A stretch of 64,000 nt of DNA, from NCBI GenBank assembly GCA_031275085.1, contig JAISPG010000073.1, forward strand, positions 1-64,000, read 5' to 3'. Each line of letters begins with the position of its first letter. The stretch's first letter is position 1. The notes beneath the pieces are model-generated. The model had not been told where the DNA came from. It worked only from the letters and a program-made list of their open reading frames with translations, and searched no databases. The translations under genes and the position numbers were made by a program. This DNA comes from Bacteroidales bacterium (lineage in GTDB: Bacteria > Bacteroidota > Bacteroidia > Bacteroidales > ML635J-15). Of this stretch, positions 62,618 through 64,000 are shown in pieces.

Positions 62618-63466
62618 ATGAAAAATATTAGCATTAAGAATAAAGGCGAAAACAATAAACTTATTGATAATAAATTGTCCATCTTGATAACACAGGATGG
62701 ACTTTCTTATTCTTTATATTCTGTATTGGAAAACCGCTACAATACTTTAGTAGCAAAAACATTCAGTCAAAAAGACAATTATATTGAAGAAATAAAAAAA
62801 ATCCTGACAGAAGAGGAATTAACAAACAAAGATTTTAAACAAGTAAATATTGTAGTTTCAGGAAATAGAACTACAATAATACCTAACGTTCTTTTCAGTA
62901 AAAACGAATACGAAAAAATATATTATTTAAATTTTGGCGTTCCAGAAAACCAGAATATTTATTACTCTCAAATGCCAAAATCTGCAAATACATTGATCTA
63001 TTCTGCAGATAAAGCACTGATAAATATGTTGGATAATATTTTTTTAAAATACAGCTTATACTCTCATGCAGAACCTTTTGTTGAATCCAATTTCACAAAG
63101 AATAAGATAAGTGAAAACAGAGACAAAACAAAAGTATTTATACAGGTTTTTGAAAACTTTACAGACATACTCGTTTTTAAAAACGAAAAAATATTACTTT
63201 ACAATACTTTCAAATACAAAACTAATAATGATCTTTTATATCACATAATAAATGTATTTGAACAATTAAAACTATCTCCTGAGGAAACAGAAGTTTCTCT
63301 TTCGGGCTTTATTGAAACAGATGATCTGGTTGTAATTCATCTTAGAAAATTTGTTCGCATAGTATATTTTGAATCGCTAAATACAGAATTTAAATATTTT
63401 TATAAATTTCAGGAAATACAGCCTCATTACTTTATAAACTTCTTAAACATAATAAAATGCGAATAA
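62618..63466 (+). CDS. DUF3822 family protein (actin-fold-like)
   Basis: The 282-residue protein fits DUF3822, which in Bacteroidota regularly precedes rsmD. It begins with NKLSILITQDGLSYSLYSV near 18-36 and has FIQVFENFTDILVFKNEKILLYNTFKYKTNNDLLYHIINVFEQLKL near 172-217, an arrangement seen in ASKHA (actin/Hsp70) folds but with lost nucleotide residues. The biological role is unknown. It overlaps rsmD by 10 bases. Confidence 0.85.
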   Translation: MKNISIKNKGENNKLIDNKLSILITQDGLSYSLYSVLENRYNTLVAKTFSQKDNYIEEIKKILTEEELTNKDFKQVNIVVSGNRTTIIPNVLFSKNEYEKIYYLNFGVPENQNIYYSQMPKSANTLIYSADKALINMLDNIFLKYSLYSHAEPFVESNFTKNKISENRDKTKVFIQVFENFTDILVFKNEKILLYNTFKYKTNNDLLYHIINVFEQLKLSPEETEVSLSGFIETDDLVVIHLRKFVRIVYFESLNTEFKYFYKFQEIQPHYFINFLNIIKCE

Positions 63467-64000
63467 TAGGAGGGAAATATAAAGGTAAAATCATAACACC
63501 TCCTTCTAACTTTAAAGCCAGACCAACTACAGATTTCGCTAAAGAAGCATTATTTAATATTTTACAAAATCATTTTAATTTTGAAAATGTAGATGTCCTG
63601 GATTTATTTAGTGGCACAGGAAGTGTTTCTTATGAATTTGCAAGCCGGAACTGTAAATCTGTAATTGCGGTAGACAGTAATTATAATCATGTAAAATATA
63701 TTGAAAAACAATTTGAAACAATGGGATTTTCCCAGGCAAAAATATATAAATCAGATGTTTTTCGCTTTTTGAATTCCTGCAATAAAAAATTTGATATTAT
63801 TTTTGCCGATCCACCTTACGATCTGGAAAATATTGAAGAAATATATGATCTGGTTTTTAAAAATAAACTATTATCGGATACGTCTTTATTGATAATAGAA
63901 CATTCGGAAAAAAATGATTTTTCGCAATATCCTCATTTTATGATGTTAAAAAAATACGGAAGTGTACATTTTAGTTTTTTTGATATTGAAATAAACAATA
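63457..64000 (+). CDS. rsmD: 16S rRNA (guanine(966)-N(2))-methyltransferase RsmD, 3' end beyond window
   Basis: The 181 codons visible cover nearly all of the usual 180-190-residue protein. Landmarks are MRIIGGKYKGKIITPP at the start, RPTTDFAKEALFNIL near 23-37, VLDLFSGTGSVSYEFASRNCKSVIAVD near 47-73 and FADPPYD near 125-131, the N4/N2 methyltransferase motif. It methylates G966 of 16S rRNA in the small subunit. The window ends at an open frame (FDIEINN), probably a few codons before its stop. Confidence 0.95.
   Translation, partial: MRIIGGKYKGKIITPPSNFKARPTTDFAKEALFNILQNHFNFENVDVLDLFSGTGSVSYEFASRNCKSVIAVDSNYNHVKYIEKQFETMGFSQAKIYKSDVFRFLNSCNKKFDIIFADPPYDLENIEEIYDLVFKNKLLSDTSLLIIEHSEKNDFSQYPHFMMLKKYGSVHFSFFDIEINN

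Noticed and set aside
1..64000. CRISPR array, insertion sequence, rRNA operon or riboswitch
   Set aside because: No regularly spaced repeats, transposase frames, rRNA sequence or recognisable riboswitch core was seen on either strand.

Overview
The window is AT-rich (roughly 30% G+C by eye) and gene-dense, and it reads as chromosome of a member of the Bacteroidota, most likely class Bacteroidia. Four lines of evidence agree: type IX secretion (T9SS) sorting domains on several proteins (1-347, 30287-32188, 45492-50012 and a decayed one at 13941-14576), promoters of the Bacteroidota form TTTG-N18/20-TAnnTTTG, almost no Shine-Dalgarno sequences, and a moxR/DUF58/batABC operon. Genus and species cannot be read from the sequence.

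Layout. 1-2400: tail of a T9SS cargo protein, a YciB-like membrane protein fused to a NUDIX domain, and a short-chain dehydrogenase. 2500-8860: the aerotolerance (bat) operon moxR, DUF58, a BatI-like membrane protein with an apparent inserted barrel-sandwich segment, batA, batB and batC; no batD follows. 9305-20000: dnaK, dnaB, a LolD-type ABC ATPase, a broken T9SS cargo gene, tRNA-Val, a polytopic membrane protein, kdsD and recQ. 20000-24350: an ABM monooxygenase, yidD, an unrecognised 388-residue protein divergent from a probable FtsA/PilM-like (actin-fold) protein, and apbE. 24350-30200: acyltransferase, BASS transporter, cytidine deaminase, kdsA, typA. 30287-36565: a PCMD-type T9SS protein, hsp20, tRNA-Arg, an OmpA-domain protein, a START-like protein, tRNA-Met, tRNA-Asp, mnmE.

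36566-42860 looks like an integrated accessory block at the 3' end of mnmE. It is bounded by a 13-bp direct repeat carrying the last codons of mnmE, is visibly richer in G+C in its right half, and holds a LuxR-type PAS regulator, a HelD-like helicase, an SDR, an AraC regulator and a flavin-reductase-like lipoprotein. Two diverged copies of one coding fragment (39762 and 42653) suggest stepwise accretion. No integrase is left.

43218-50012: a tiny DERGRF-repeat protein, an ankyrin-repeat protein with a barrel-like C-terminus behind a sigma-54-like promoter, a lipoprotein, and a 1506-residue PKD-domain T9SS type B protein. 50064-64000: two RNA methyltransferases, an ABC exporter pair, a split transketolase whose subunit genes flank a VWA-domain gene, an ECF sigma operon, a BlaI/BlaR1-TonB pair with a clear operator, a RecD-like helicase, a pseudopilin-like protein, and DUF3822-rsmD.

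Genes working together: kdsD and kdsA both serve Kdo (lipid A core) synthesis; BatA/B/C with MoxR, DUF58 and BatI form one envelope stress module. That module, dnaK and hsp20 share a promoter-proximal element (TGWCATWTTGKCA-like; dnaK and hsp20 also share TGACAT-N26-ATGTCA), which I regard as the strongest undescribed regulatory signal in the window. No CRISPR array, insertion sequence or rRNA gene was seen.
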